The position numbers and the translations under genes are program-made. Of a stretch of DNA of 64,000 nt, positions 23,585-36,754 are shown one piece after another (position 1 is the stretch's first letter; each line of letters starts with the position of its first letter). Source of the stretch: Endocalyx cinctus (Eukaryota > Ascomycota > Sordariomycetes > Amphisphaeriales > Apiosporaceae); assembly GCA_001600455.1 (NCBI GenBank), contig BCKC01000004.1:744001-808000 (forward strand), read 5' to 3'. Below the pieces are notes generated by a model that made no database searches, was not told the DNA's origin, and was given only the letters and a program-made list of their open reading frames with translations.

Positions 23585-24220
23585 TTAGAAACCCCCGATA
23601 GAAGCAACGGATAGATACAAGGGTAAGCTCGAGATAGAATTAGTCGAATTCGCCGTCAGTGGAGGGCTTCGGATCGTTGATTCACTCGTAGTCCGCTTGG
23701 TATCCTTCACGATTTTGAAGATAATCTTGGCGTACGGAAATTCCTCAGTTTCGGTCTCTTCGGGATCTTGAGACTTATATAGCTTGAACTCGCCGGTGAC
23801 CGGATCGTAGCGGATAGGAGCTAGATAGTCAATAACGAAGCGGATGAGGTCCGCTGAGCTAGTCTTAATGATTACGCGGAAAGTCCGATATAATTATCGA
23901 CATTTTCCAAGTTACACTGGCCCAGCGCATATTATGAAAGAAATAAAAGAAAAGAAAATAGGGAGTAGGTCGATAGATATGTACTTAGGTACTTGTATAA
24001 CAGAGGATAGGGGCATTGATATAATAGGCTCCTCATAGAGCTTCGGGTCCTGTAAAATTGGAGTAATGACGAACTGAGTGTTAACGGGAACAAGTAAACT
24101 TACCTGGGTACCTAGGTACCTACCTAACGGATCGGTAATCTGCAGAATACAGTTACAGTAGCTCATCATTTGAAAACTTTGGAAATATGGATTTAACAGG
24201 TGATGAGCGTGCTGGCTCAC
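23585..24220 (-). CDS. hypothetical protein, probable multi-exon gene
   Basis: Two coding-looking blocks lie on the minus strand. The upstream block (24220-23993) includes MMSYCNCILQITDPLG and DPKLYEEPIISMPL. The downstream block (23863-23585) includes TSSADLIRFVIDYLAPIRYD and EEFPYAKIIFKIVKD and ends at a TAA. A 129 bp intron from a GTACCT donor at 23992 to an ATTAAG acceptor joins them in phase 0. A second, optional 54 bp in-frame intron (GTAAGT..ACAG) lies in the first block. The downstream block has strong codon character and few alternatives. No family is recognised. A perfect palindrome GGTACCTAGGTACC (24107-24120) sits in the first block. The start codon is uncertain (ATG at 24220 or near 24167). 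Confidence 0.4.
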
Positions 24221-26512
24221 AGAAAGGCCTGAGTCTCAAGCATATTTAAAAATCTGAAAAAAAGGCAATAAATAATAAATATAGACTTGCTCCCAGCTGA
24301 TAACAGCTACATAACAACTACAGTAGCACTAGCATTAGTATAAATCAGTGGTTTGTGTGCACACAAACAATCAATCAATCAACTTTCATACCTCACAATC
24401 CTAACGCACGAATTGAGCGATGTAAGGTATAGCGCGCTGGCTGGCTGGCTGGCTGGCGAGGGCCTATCGTGGCTACATCATTTGCCTATAAAGGAGAACT
24501 GGGGGTGGTCAGGGATATTTTTTCTTGCTTGATTGAACCACCTGAGAGTAGGTTTCAGGATGATGCCACTATGCCCGTATATATGTAATGTTTTAATAAG
24601 TAGAAGGTGATAGAGTAAGGAATATGTATTTAATTAGCAAGAACATTAGTTATGTATAAATCTGAACTCTACCTGAGAGACTCTGGCATTCTGGCATCTC
24701 ACGTCATATAGAAAATTAAACGGTTACCCCTTTTGGAAGATGCTCATAAACAAAGAGGATATGATAGATACTGACCGACGAGGGAGAACCCCAAGGAATT
24801 GATTTGTTATTGATGATGGTTCTTGTTAAAGCTATGAATAATGCACCGCAAAGGATTCCTATTCTCAATTGAATCAAATAATTAACCTTTCTTCTAGCAA
24901 ACTTTCCCTTCCCCATCATTATGATATAGTTGTTGTCGGTTGATAGATGAGTGAATTAGCTAGGGCGGAGTCACATTAAATCACCACATTGCGGAATACC
25001 CGCGAATGAGGTAAAAGCTATAGGAATGACAAACAATCAATCACAGCTAACACCTCAGTACATAGTAAATACGCCAGCCTTAAGCTAGTGAATGTGGTAC
25101 GTGGATAGTTGGCATATGCACCAGCCATACTACCTCAGAATTATCCCAATCGGCAGAATCACTCCTACATTCTCATTCTCATTCTCATCAATAAAACAAT
25201 CCAATTCACCAATATATCAGTACTGAAAAGTAAGGATTTTCACCAACACTAAGTTTATGAAGTAATTTATTGTGGCCAAGGTGGTAAAACTTAACAATAT
25301 CCATTTCCCCGCGCCTAGAAACATAAGCTCAAAAAAAGGCAGGCAAGTTATTCTTTTTACCTAGATCCATTCCACCGGTAGTTATATGATATCACGTGCC
25401 GTCTCGTGATCCTCTCGTCAAGGGGGAGATAAATATCAATATGAAATAAATACATAATATGATATTTACAGATTTCAAAAACAGCCGAAACTCGGCATAA
25501 ACACTATTGGAGATGAATTGTATCATGGCGGTCTCTAAAAGACGTATCAAACCGTCAACTAAGCATCTGCCTCAATGTCAAAGGAAGAAGTGTTGTGATG
25601 TCAAAGGTCGAGGGAGATATGACCTAGCACCTATTCACTCTCCTAGTTAATCATAATATAGTTAATGTTGAGATAATTTGGCAAGGCTGGAATAGTAATA
25701 TGGTTTTTGTAAAAGATAACTTTTTTTTTTTTTTGAAAAAAAAAAAGGACAGGAAAGTTTGCTTTTCTCATAAGTGTCCTTTGAGCTTTCCTGTAAACTA
25801 ACCGTTTTCTACTTCTCGCTAAACAACTCTAAATATTTGCGTTATGACAGAAATAATTAGCTGAGACCTTGTGGTTGAATCTCCATGTGTTTGTAATAAG
25901 GCATAACGCCATTATACCATTGTACCATTATACATATTGATCATGATAATGAATAATGAAGCATCTAGTATATCATAAGCCACTAGATGTGCTTTTAATA
26001 TTCACTAGATAAGAAAGATAGCAATCTCGATATGAATAATACTCTTCTGCAAAGCTTTAAGTTAAAGCATTAGCATGGTAGTGCACGTTGGGTATCTGTC
26101 ACATTATATATATATATATCCGTGGACCTAGGTAGCCGACCCGAAACGGTGTCGTAATTATTATTCATTTCATTGAATGAATCGATAAAACACGGTCAAA
26201 AATACACACTTAATTACATTAATTCACTAACTTCTTTTAACCCAGCCCTTGAGAAATTCTAAATAAATTCAATCTTGTAGTTAACTGAATAGTACATCAA
26301 CAACACTCATTCACCACATCTTTAATAATCCTAGGATATTGATTATAAAGGAATCTTTTCTCTTTTTCTTCCAAATTATCTTTCACTTCGTAAACACAAC
26401 AGTCTCGAAAAGTACACAAGACGAATATCTTTATCTACTTTGACCTACATCGATAATTCTATTCTCCTAGATTATTCCACATCACCTCTCTATCCAAGAT
26501 CTTCAATACAAG
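24221..26512. other. gene-poor, AT-rich intergenic stretch
   Basis: No convincing gene in about 2.3 kb. It contains a GCTG tetranucleotide run (24436-24457), an ATTCTC triplet repeat near 25165-25187 and a T-tract facing an A-tract near 25721-25747. A 67-codon minus frame (24716-24919) has one hydrophobic helix but no other support. Confidence 0.5.
24436..24457. repeat. (GCTG)n microsatellite
   Basis: About five and a half perfect GCTG units in otherwise AT-rich DNA. Confidence 0.8.
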
Positions 26513-28162
26513 ATGCAGGATCATATTTCTTTTCTGTGCAGACAGCATGTCTGCTCTACCACTGTTCTCGTCTTTTACCAATTTCTTTTGTTCCTGTACT
26601 CGTTCTATAGATGCTTAATCACTCGGGTATTCATCGATACTTCAAAGATGATTAGTACCGGAGATTCTCTTGACGCGAAGAGCCGCATTCATATTAATTT
26701 AAGACAATCCTGTTTCCAGGAAACAGAAAACTCAATCTCGGATGGCACCGTCGTCGAAACGTCCTCTACAGACCAGGACGACGAGTTTACTTATGCGACT
26801 ATAGAGAATACTTCCGATGAGACGGTCTTTTCGGAGTTATCAGCAGAGGCTTCAACCGATTTGACAGAAAAGTACGTAGACGAGACAGATACCACTGTTG
26901 AGGAAGACCTGTCTGAAAAGTCAGTAGAAGACAAAAACAAAGACACTGTACAGGAACTTCAATGTGAGATTTGGGATAAATGGGACGACCGCGTCAATAA
27001 GTCTCGATATAAACGCGTGATTGTACTCCTCATCCAGTGGGAGGAGCATGATCTCGACAAGAGTGATATCGAAGAAGCGGTAGCGAAATATACGTGGATG
27101 TTCAAGAAGTTATATCAGTACGAAGTATGGAGGTTCCAGATTCCGAGCGAAAAGCCTAGTCTCGCAGTAACTAGCAAGTTGGTTCAATTAGCCGAAAATG
27201 ATAGCCCCGAGACTTTGTTTATAATCTGGTACGACGGCCACGGTTCTGAGCACCCGGACCGAAGAGGTCCACCCAGATGGTCTTCGCATTCTGATAGCAA
27301 GTAAGTATAATCAACTCCCACCGCCCCTCCTTTTTTTTTTTTTTTTTTTCGGCTCTTCAGATCCTTTTTAACACCGTAATTAATTTACTCAACTTATACT
27401 AACTTATATACCGAAGAAGTCGGCACGTAGATTCTGGTATCGTCTCTACAATATTAAGTGACTGTGAGGCCGATATTTTGTTGATCAACAACTCGTGCGA
27501 CAGTCTGACCTGCAGTCAATTCAACGGAAAAGGTGTGGTGGAGTGCATAAGCGCCAGTGCATTTAAAACCAACTGTTACGGGTCAGCGACCGCCGATGAT
27601 TTGTCACCCAGTATGACGTGGGCCGCGCTCAAAATCCTAAAGAACAAGACGTGCGTGATAGAAGGCATAACCATAGCCGAACTGCACCGTAAGATCTGCG
27701 TGGGAACTCAATGGGCAGGCTCCTCTACGTATCCAGAAATCAGTGAAGGCAGCAATTACGGTAAGTTAAAACAATCAACCTCGTATTTTCCCTCTTTTCC
27801 TAAGAGACCTACGAGGATAATAACAACAACAACAATAATGATAATAATTTATACTAACTATCTCTCCAGTATCCTGGAATAATTCACATACACGTACGCA
27901 ACCTGTGTATACCAGACTTTCGGCGAATGACACAATCGGTCCCCGCGGAGAAATGAGAAGTATTGTGCTTCGCAAGTTATATGACCCGGATCTAGACATT
28001 TCTGGTTCTGATACTTCTTATGGGAATAAAAGGCTCCCAATTATTGTCACCGTGAAAAATATCGCTGAAGTCAATATCAAAGAGTGGACAGGTTGGATTG
28101 TTTCGGCACCTTCTGATGTTATCCGTGTCAACTTGGGAACACCAGAGGACTCTCCTTGGTGA
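26513..28162 (+). CDS. caspase-like (peptidase C14 type) protein, three exons
   Basis: Exons 26513-27300, 27417-27760 and 27870-28162 join in frame to 474 residues; both introns have an ACTAAC branch site. Residues 15-40 form a hydrophobic, probably membrane-anchoring helix. Residues 65-150 are acidic and Ser/Thr-rich. The caspase-like fold starts near 166 (YKRVIVLLIQWEEHDL). Catalytic His243 sits in WYDGHGSE and Cys290 in LLINNSCDS, the positions of the caspase dyad. The residue two before the cysteine, usually Asp in this family, is Asn288. The third exon carries the TQPVYTRLS...RSIVLRKL region seen in fungal caspase-like proteins. Proteolytic activity is plausible but not assured. A start at Met46 would remove the membrane helix. 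Confidence 0.75.
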
Positions 28163-28872
28163 ATACCTCGGGAGTAATAAGCGCTTTACAATGAATGATT
28201 CGGAGTTGAATAATGAATATAGAGGGCTGTGACTGGTTTCGGCTTTTCGCACTAGGAGTAAATATAGAAAAGAAAAATAGGGTAAAAGTCACAAGAGGCC
28301 TAGAAGGGTGTGTCACTCTATAAGTTTAAGGATATTTAAAGATTAACAGGCTATATAGTTGCGTGCTGAGATCAGTATGCTCGTTGAAACGAAACGTAAT
28401 TTTTTTTTCACGCGATGGGAAGCTAAAAATGTTATTTTTATTAATATAGAATTTAATTCTACGTTGTTCATTCACGAGTTTCGAATAAAAAAAAAACAAG
28501 GTGTGTATAATAAAATGGTGACGATAACAAACAGGAGGTCAAATCTAAGAAATAGTCACTACTTAGATTAGCCATCTTCTCTATGAAACCCTTCACCGAA
28601 TTTTGCATCACGTTAAATCTCTTGTCCAGGCAAAGCTGGAAAGATGATGGAGATCAATCACTTGATACTTTTCTTAACGATTATGAGATAAAATAGGCGA
28701 AATAATTCATTGTACCGATAAATAAGTTATTTTACACTGGCTAGCCATTTGAATTATGATATCAAATACAGCAAAAGGGTATACCTGGTATCTTTGAGCA
28801 ACCTCGGTGAATTTACAACTCGTGCATGCTTCCAATGGAAATAAAGGTAAATCGTACAATCTAAAATAGTCT
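28163..28872. other. intergenic between convergent genes
   Basis: Both neighbours end here (caspase-like plus, DJ-1-like minus). No gene seen; it presumably holds both 3' untranslated regions. Confidence 0.5.
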
Positions 28873-29690
28873 TTACCGTCGTTTTGAAAACAGTCCTTTA
28901 ATAATGTACCAAACCATGCTTATACCAAACATAGCTTGACTCTCATCATAGAGCTGTGGACGATCTCCGACATCTGCCATCTTACAGACTAATTCTACCA
29001 CGGCAGAGGGGAAATGCTTTCCGGCTCGGGCGTAAGCAATAACCATATCGTTTCCATTTGTGATCCCACCTGTACAAGATAATTAGCGACAATTAATTCC
29101 CCGTCGATCTTCAAATTTTGCATGCGATAGGAGTTAATGATGAACGTACCACTCGACCAAAAATTGCCGTCTTGGATCCATCTGTTCTTCTCTCCGACGA
29201 GCTTAGCACTCGGATGCAATTTATGAATCTTGTCTTGGATGCCCCTCGGACCGCAGACGGTGCGGTTATCAATTAACCCGGCCGCGCCGCATAGAAAGAT
29301 ACCGGTGCAAATACTGAGTACGTCTGTTCTGTCCTGCTTCGCATGCGCGGCGAGGAATTGGAGAACTGGTTCTGACCATGTACTTGAAGGATCGGGACCC
29401 GGCACTAGGAGAATATCTAGCTGACCAGGCTGTACTTCCTCGTTCGATATGACGTGTGTGGCATGAAGAGTCACGTCCGCAGTAAGAGGGATCTTGGACT
29501 TGTTCTCAGGAGAAGTAATGTAGAAAATCTTGACACTAGGAGCGATGGCGACGATATGACTTGGAAGCATGGGTAATAGGGATAGGTATTCTTTGCTCAT
29601 CATGCTGAATAAGTCGACGCAAGCGAGATCGAGAACTTGGGCATCTCCGGGAATGTAGACGCCAATCTTGATTGGGTCGGATGTAGACAT
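28873..29690 (-). CDS. DJ-1/PfpI (ThiJ) family protein, two exons
   Basis: Exons 29690-29150 and 29069-28873, joined in phase 1 over an 80 bp intron (GTACGT..TACAG), give 245 residues. The frame without the splice ends in an unrelated tail; the spliced tail (GGITNGNDMVIAYAR...) restores the family C-terminus. The nucleophile elbow is SICTGIF with Cys128, and an N-terminal Glu/Asp-rich strand pattern (KIGVYIPGDAQVLDLACVD) fits the class I glutamine-amidotransferase-like fold. Members act as glyoxalases, isonitrile hydratase-like enzymes, chaperones or transcriptional co-regulators. Single-domain fungal homologues of this length are common and mostly uncharacterised. No signal peptide, so it is cytosolic. 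The extended C-terminus (MFGISMVWYIIKGLF) is hydrophobic. Confidence 0.87.
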
Positions 29691-32600
29691 AATGATTATG
29701 AAGAAGAAAAAAGTAGATTAGACGATAATTAATTAATGGGAGAGGGTTAGAATGAGTGAAGTTTTTTTTCTCATAATTATTGATAAGAATCGAGAAAGAA
29801 GAAAAACAACAAGATGATTTATCGCAAATAATGGTAGATGTATATATACTTATATACGTAACCGCTCATTATATACGATTTCATCGATTTCTCCGGGGTA
29901 CTTCGGACAATTTCATGATGAGACGGACCACTTATTTGACCGTGTATATAAATATGTAAATGCAACCTCGACTTCTCTACTCCGGCGTGCTTCGTTATTA
30001 AATATAACCCAGGATTAATTTTAACAGTCTTTTTTTTTTTTATTATTTGTCTCCTTCTCTACGGAATATCAATTGATATACGGGGTAGGGTGCTTAGGTC
30101 TCTCAGGTCTTCATCGCGACGAAGTTCTTCATAAGGCAGCTTAGCAGTTTACCTCCAGTAATATAGATCCCTGTTTCAAAAAAGATGCCCTATCAGCGCC
30201 ACACACTAGGTACCCCGCCCCAACTATGTACATTGGTCAGTACCAATTCTGGAGGCTTGATCTCTCCCCTCCCCCCCTTTTTTTTTTTTTTTTTCAAATT
30301 AACTGTATAATAATTTAAGTACAAAAGAGATTGTAGGCTTAAGACTCAAGACTCGGAGTTTTCTGTAACCTGCAAACTCACGTCTCATCTCAGTTTAAGT
30401 ATTAATAGTCTTGTAACGATTGATTCAAGAAATGATATAATTAAGTCTTCAGATGCTTGATAATAATGCACTGCAGTTACAGTATAGTTATGAAAAAGTA
30501 GCGTTCGTACCGCAGTACGTAGTATTCGAAATTACCAATGACGGTTGCACGTATATGTAGATCTAGTACGTAGGATGGGGAGGAAAGAATATTTTAATTC
30601 TTTTACGCTTTAGGGAAGTGATGAATGAAAGCCAGGTCTTATATAGGTGCGCGATGACTGGAAAATGGGTAATACTGTAGGGTGGTATATGATCATATAT
30701 ATAAACGAACCTACCAGCCTAACATTCATTATATGTAAACAGTTTTCAGGGTTCCTTTTAGCTTTCACTATACTATTTTAGGCTAGCTTTATCATCCCCG
30801 TACTGTAATGGATGTTTCTCCTCATGTCCACTATGTATATGTCCACTATGTATATGTAAGTCATAGTGCTCCGCTAGATCGTAAGAGAAATCCCTGCTAA
30901 GTTGCCGGAGAGGAGAACTAGCACGGTTATTTCGGTGTCGGGATGGCTCGGGATGGCGTAACTAATCCTATTGGTACCAGTTGTCCACGTACGTATATTC
31001 CTTCCGAAAGCTGCGTGTTAGTGCGACTATGGATAACCCTTATCATCATGATCCATCGTCATAATCGTCAGAGGCACGCGAGACAGGCAGATCTTTGCAT
31101 AAACAAACAAACGTTCTCTAACAATTTTTTTGGTTGATGATTGGGGATACTCACGGCTGCTCATGATACAGAGGAGTCTACTATTTTCTTTCTTAACTTA
31201 GTACCGAAGTAATAACTTAAGTGCCTACCTATGTGCCGTGCAGTCTACTATCTAAAAACAAATGTACTTATTCGTGAAATAATGAACCGGACGCATTATG
31301 ACCACAGTTTACGGCTTGAAGATCGTTTTTAATCCCGATGGAAATTTAGGTATAACATATAACACTTCATCAATTTGAACTACGAAGCTAGTACTCTAAC
31401 CGCCGACAGCTCGAGAATTTTGTCGAAGAAGTCAGGTTAGTGTGCCCTCGAATAAGGGGCTTAGGGCCAACTCTGTGAGGGGGCTAACATACCGCTACAA
31501 GTTATTCGTCTAGCGGCCTATAAGACAATACATACAGTAACATTATCCACTATATAACAGAGTTTTAATGGTCTAACGGTTCATATCACAAAATATTATA
31601 TTTTTAGATCTCCTGACTCGTGCCCCGAATCACACTTACAATGGATACAGGTAGCAGTGGGAGAACTTTTGTTGGTCATATACTTATAATATGTATACAG
31701 ACATATATCATAATTACCACTTCTACATTCGCTTGTGACCTCTTAAAATCTAACATCGCACAATACGATACTGTGAGGCTACAGGGGCAAAAAAATTAAA
31801 AAAAAAAAAAAAACATCCAGTTTCTTTTCCTTAAGTCTACAGTATTTTCACACTCCAATGAGTAAAAATAAGTGTTTGGATCTTCTAATACATAATTATG
31901 GGCAAGCATACATAAAAATTTTTCATCTTCGGCTTCAATGATAACTGGAGTAGTGGATAAGAATATCACGATGGTGCCACTTTGCGTATCTGAAGATTGG
32001 CGCTCTGTATTAACTATGGAGCAGGGCGGGTATCGCTTTGACTCTGATCTATATACCAAAGATAAGAGGATATACAAAGTAGAAAATGCTATAGTATATT
32101 CGCTGACTGATAAATCTAAATTCCTTTTTTTTTTTTTTTTATCTGGCTGTGGGTACACTTTCGAGAAGACCTGCCCCTCTGCATTTACAGCGTAACCGAG
32201 GTCTAAGTATCCACGGTATTCCTAAGAACTCTCTCCCCTTCAGGTACTATGTTGGCCACAATTGGAATCACGGGGATTTTCTGACCCCGTGGTTTGCTGG
32301 CCTTCGCATCGGGTGCCATATTTAGCACCATTGCACATTCGGGTTCTTCGAAACTCTGTGCTTACGACCAGATGACAGACGGCACAGAGATGATTGATAA
32401 CTTTTCCAGTACACATATTCGCGTCGTTTCTTTCCTTTTCTTTTCGTTTTGATTCGTATAGATAGATTTGAGGGAGGGGGTGTAAATATTGGCTCGTCTT
32501 AGCTGATATGCCGCTGGCTATACGTATTTATACGTGTTCCGATATAGCTTGATGATATGTAAGCGTTATGCCACATCCCCTCACGACTAGGAAACTGCTT

Positions 32601-34670
32601 GGCTTTATACTCAAATTTTCTCATTAGGACCAAACTTGCAACTATTCTAAAATACGAATAGTCCTGTTTCCATTCAATGTTTAGAACCCACTTTGAAGCA
32701 CTGACTAGTCTTTGTAGGGCTAACTGACTTATTTAGTCAAGAACAGTAGTCACGGCGTTCATGAATCAAGATGTCATAATGGCATATTATCATGCCTATT
32801 TGTGCCCAATGGCTCACATTTATCCTGATGTTGGGTTGTCATTATCGTCCGTTCAAATTCATTCCTTTTTACGCACGTGTTTTCATTACTTCAAGGATAT
32901 TTGACGCCTTACTGGTAATATCTGGACCTTGAACACCTAAAATTAATCATTCCTGTAAAATTCCTTTGAGATATTGCATACGAAATAGACTCCGTCATTC
33001 TATCCGCTACGCCGTAATCCATCGTGATAAGAACGATGTGTTGTTGTGCCAGGGCAAGCTACGGTTGGACGTGAATACCCGAACATCCTACGAGACCCGA
33101 AAAACAGTATTATTAAATTAATGAGAAATGACCTCAATAATTATGAAATTGAAAATGAGAATAATTTCATTCTGACAGGCTTTTGGTTAAAAAAAAAAAA
33201 ACACCATAGTAACTCTCGGGTGAGCGGACTGTGGGGAATTCGGGATCAGACTAAAAGTTCCGAACGGGATATGGAGCCGGAGCCGCACGGAGGCCAGCAT
33301 TGAAGAAGTTTCATGCACATATGATATGAGCAGGAACACGATGGACGAATATATATAGATTGCTATATCCCATTCTAAAATTCCCTTTTAGATAATCATC
33401 CGTTTATTTTACTTTGTGGACTTCGTCATAATAATGGCGCAAAATGATTCATCTCCCATCAATGTAATATGATGTTGCATTTGCTCCTGCAGATACTCAA
33501 ATTGAAGGCCAATGATATTCGAGCATGTCAGGCATTTTGTTTTAGGTGGTCAGATATTTTTTTGTGTCTTTACTCTTTTCAGCCTCAATTCCGAATGTAT
33601 CATCCCATTCGGTACTGTTTACGTACATGAATCTTGCATTGAGCAGTCTAGTTGTCTTGGAGCGCCAGCTTGCTAGTCGCGTACATAAAAGTTTGCCAAT
33701 GCGGAACATTTTAGATTCGTACTTTTTCGAGAACATTTTATCAGAGGTATTGAAACTTGGAGGTATTCAAATATATATTTTGATTTTAATACATGGTTCG
33801 TACCAGCGTAAATAAGATCTAGGAAAATCGCATCTACATATAGGTAGGTACAGTAAGAATGGAGCGGATAACTATATAATCCCATAGTTGCAAGAAATAT
33901 TTACTCGCCTGCACATGAAGAAGAACACGATAGGCATATTCAGTGGCCTGATATAATATGATACATAACACAATTGCATGGAGGGAAGAGTATGGAAACC
34001 TCGTAGATATTCGGTTACGGTACGAGAGCCGCGGCCGCAGTACGGGTCAGCCAAATATAACTTTTCTGATATCAAATTATTTTCCGAGCACTGATCGGCA
34101 ATGATGAACACATACTCCATGTACGTACCGCACAGCACACCGCCGCTGTAAGCATTATGCGCAAGGGCTGACACTCGCCTTATTGGAATTCAACGACAGA
34201 TGGAACATGTAATAAGAATTATACGAATTTTCTCCACTGTATAACCTTCAAGGCACGTTACATGGAAGCTCCTATTAATAGGATAAGTTGACTCGGCTAA
34301 TGCGTACCGTGATAAAATGGCTGTGACCCCGAATTCCTTTCAGCGCACGGTGCGTGCACTATCGTGAACCCTAGTTAGAAACTGGCAAATTTCAGAAAAC
34401 CGATCAGAGCAGTTGTATTTACTTGGATCCCGGAAGTACCTCACCCTGCGGCCATCGCGGCCGAAATATCTCGTGTCCAGAGATGAAAGGGACTAATAGT
34501 AAGCAGAAATATAAAGATAAAAAGGCAGCATTTCCCATCGAAAAGGAAAAAGAAGATTTACCATCATTAGGTTACAACAAGATTCATCGCATCATCGCAT
34601 CACCAGAACCGGCAACTCCTGAATCACTTCAAATATAATAATTCTAAAACTAAACCAAATCTATTCAAAA
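29691..34670. other. long gene-poor stretch
   Basis: About 5 kb without a supportable gene. It is AT-rich with several T- and A-tracts (30031-30041, 30277-30294, 31796-31813, 32126-32141) and a 15-bp tandem duplication GTCCACTATGTATAT at about 30826-30855. Frames at 31938-32195 (+), 31796-32158 (-) and 33542-33815 (both strands) overlap each other, which argues against coding. It probably consists of old, mutated repeats. Confidence 0.5.
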
Positions 34671-35039
34671 ATGCGCACGTCAGCTTTCGTTCTCGTATCT
34701 GCCGCTTTCACCGGCCTCGTCTCGGCTCAGACCGGACCCGCTGCCATAGTCACGGTCGAGACAATCCTCGGTGGCACTGGCCAAGACCGCACCAGCAAAA
34801 ACATCACGGTTCCTATCGATGCCGTCTACGTGAACCCTACGGACCTTGCAGCCGTATCCAACCTTTATCTCAGCGACGCCATCGAGGGTGCCGTTCTCGG
34901 CGATATTGTCTGTATCCCATATCAAAACACTACCGGCTACGGACTTGGCGGTCGCCCCTTCATTGAGCGCCTGCCTTCCAACCTTTCTACCAACACTGTC
35001 GTCGTTGGAAGTATCGTCTGTCTCCAGGCTGAGAAGTAA
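34671..35039 (+). CDS. small secreted protein
   Basis: A single frame of 122 residues. Residues 1-20 (MRTSAFVLVSAAFTGLVSAQ) are a good signal peptide with an A-X-A-like cleavage region, leaving about 102 mature residues. There are three N-glycosylation sequons (NIT, NTT, NLS) and two cysteines, in similar contexts near the middle and the end (DIVCIP and SIVCLQ), able to form one disulfide. No catalytic motif or known domain is recognised. Such proteins are candidate effectors or wall-surface proteins in plant-associated fungi. Codon use is clearly coding (C-ending codons), unlike its AT-rich surroundings. It is isolated from other genes. A TATAAAG lies about 155 bp upstream. Confidence 0.75.
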   Translation: MRTSAFVLVSAAFTGLVSAQTGPAAIVTVETILGGTGQDRTSKNITVPIDAVYVNPTDLAAVSNLYLSDAIEGAVLGDIVCIPYQNTTGYGLGGRPFIERLPSNLSTNTVVVGSIVCLQAEK

Positions 35040-36754
35040 TGGACGTTACGGTTAGCGACGGCCGCCGTAATAGGAGGATGGGGCATGGAGACCAGGATTA
35101 AGGGGGGGGGGGGGGCTTAAGAATTCGCATTACTGGAGTTTGATGTAAATGACTTATTTCATTTTGAATAGGCCACGGTTATTATTAAATTCACTTCATG
35201 ATCATATTACTATACATAATGAGAAGCCCTTGTAGCAGTTTTGATTATGATAACCAACACAAAATACACTTTCAGAAACACGATTACATATCTCCCTATC
35301 TGTCTTTTCTAAAAGCATAACTAATTCATTATAATATAAATTCCCCATGTTCAAATTGAGTGGATTCCAAGTAGAGAATCACTACCGATATTCTCCTGTT
35401 ACGTGAAGAATATTAAATTCCAAACATCGCATGAAGAAGAAAATCCCCCCCGTGACGGTCGGCATTACTAAGCCTCTGCGACCAAAAGTGCGGACTGTTC
35501 AATCGGTCAAGTCGGTCTTCCTATCGGGACGCCGAAAAATCCACTCATTTGGGCCGTGACGGGAGCGAATAATGAGCAGTGGTCGTACATATGATCCCGC
35601 AAGGAATTTTAAAATTTAAAATGCCGTGCACAAGTTGAGATCTTGTGAAGAACATGGTCTGTGTTCTTGGCTTGATATCGAGAAGTATAGATGATCAGCG
35701 TTAAAGTTGTGCGACGACCATCTCCTTACTAAAGTTACAGAATATGACTCTATCCTGTGATATGCTTATGGTATACGTAACAGTCTCAATATATACGAAA
35801 CTTATGATATACTAACCTAGATATCAATGTCTGTTTGTGTATAAAATCGCATATGAAAACGCCGTTTCCACCTGCGTTGTCAGAACTTAGAAGGAGATAT
35901 CTGATTCGGCCAAGTCCGAGTTTGGATGGATTCTCCGTGGTGGGGGTAGAACTCCATGAGCTTTCAAGGTCATCTAGATGGACACGTCAGATCCTATCCT
36001 TGGCTGATTCTGAATTGGGTAGTTGGGTGGCAGAATTAATTTAATCGTTATCAGCTCTCCTTATCTAAATTTATCATCATCTTTCTCCCACAAAGTCTTT
36101 TCTCCAGTGCATCCTCTCTACTACCTATTACGATAGTGTACAATAGCGGAAACTTGGACTTTCACAGCTTACATTTCGGGAGCTAGGAACCGAGATATTG
36201 GGGATATTTGATGATCCCATGGCTCAGGGTAAACCTTGAGGCTCAAATCACCCCCGATGCATGTGACGTGAATGACGGTTAGTGGTTGACCGGTGATAGC
36301 ACGTACGTGTAGAATGTTTGATAGAGAATGAGTATCGCGATGTCCCATTTAAGATGAATAAATTTGATTGAAGAACCTTTGAATGCCTAAGGTGTCCTGA
36401 GTGTCCGAGGTCCTGCCAATTATTAACACGGGCGTATACAGACCGTAAGAATTAGCGGGCTGCTTAACGTGGGCTTGCCTAGGTGCCCAGATCCAAGCTT
36501 AAGTCGGCCAAGGTTCTAAAGTGTGCATGTTCCATGACGCCAAGTATTGATATTATCGTGAACAAGGTTATATTAAAATTGGCCGTACCCCGTCCTGCCT
36601 GTGCGGATCAAGATCTAATTGAGGTCAATCTCAATATATATTTATATGTGCATCTCTGGATCTCTCCTATCTTATTCTTGTTACGGTGCTCTCACTTTTT
36701 CGTCGACGTGAACTGTATTGCTATTTACGCCACGTCAAGATTCGCTTGCTCGCC
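35040..36754. other. intergenic with poly-G tract
   Basis: No gene seen. A run of G lies just downstream of the small secreted protein gene (about 35102-35116). The 3' part contains the promoter of the M28 gene. Confidence 0.5.

Noticed and set aside
24716..24919. 67-codon minus frame with one hydrophobic helix
   Set aside because: Short, AT-rich context, no homologous motif and no splicing partner could be identified.
31380..31435. tRNA-like string on the minus strand (GGCGGTTAGAGTACTAGC)
   Set aside because: The A-box-like part is present, but no foldable cloverleaf with acceptor stem and T arm could be drawn. Possibly a decayed tRNA-derived repeat.
33542..33815. Open frames on both strands over the same bases
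   Set aside because: Mutual overlap and lack of any domain suggest chance frames in AT-rich DNA.
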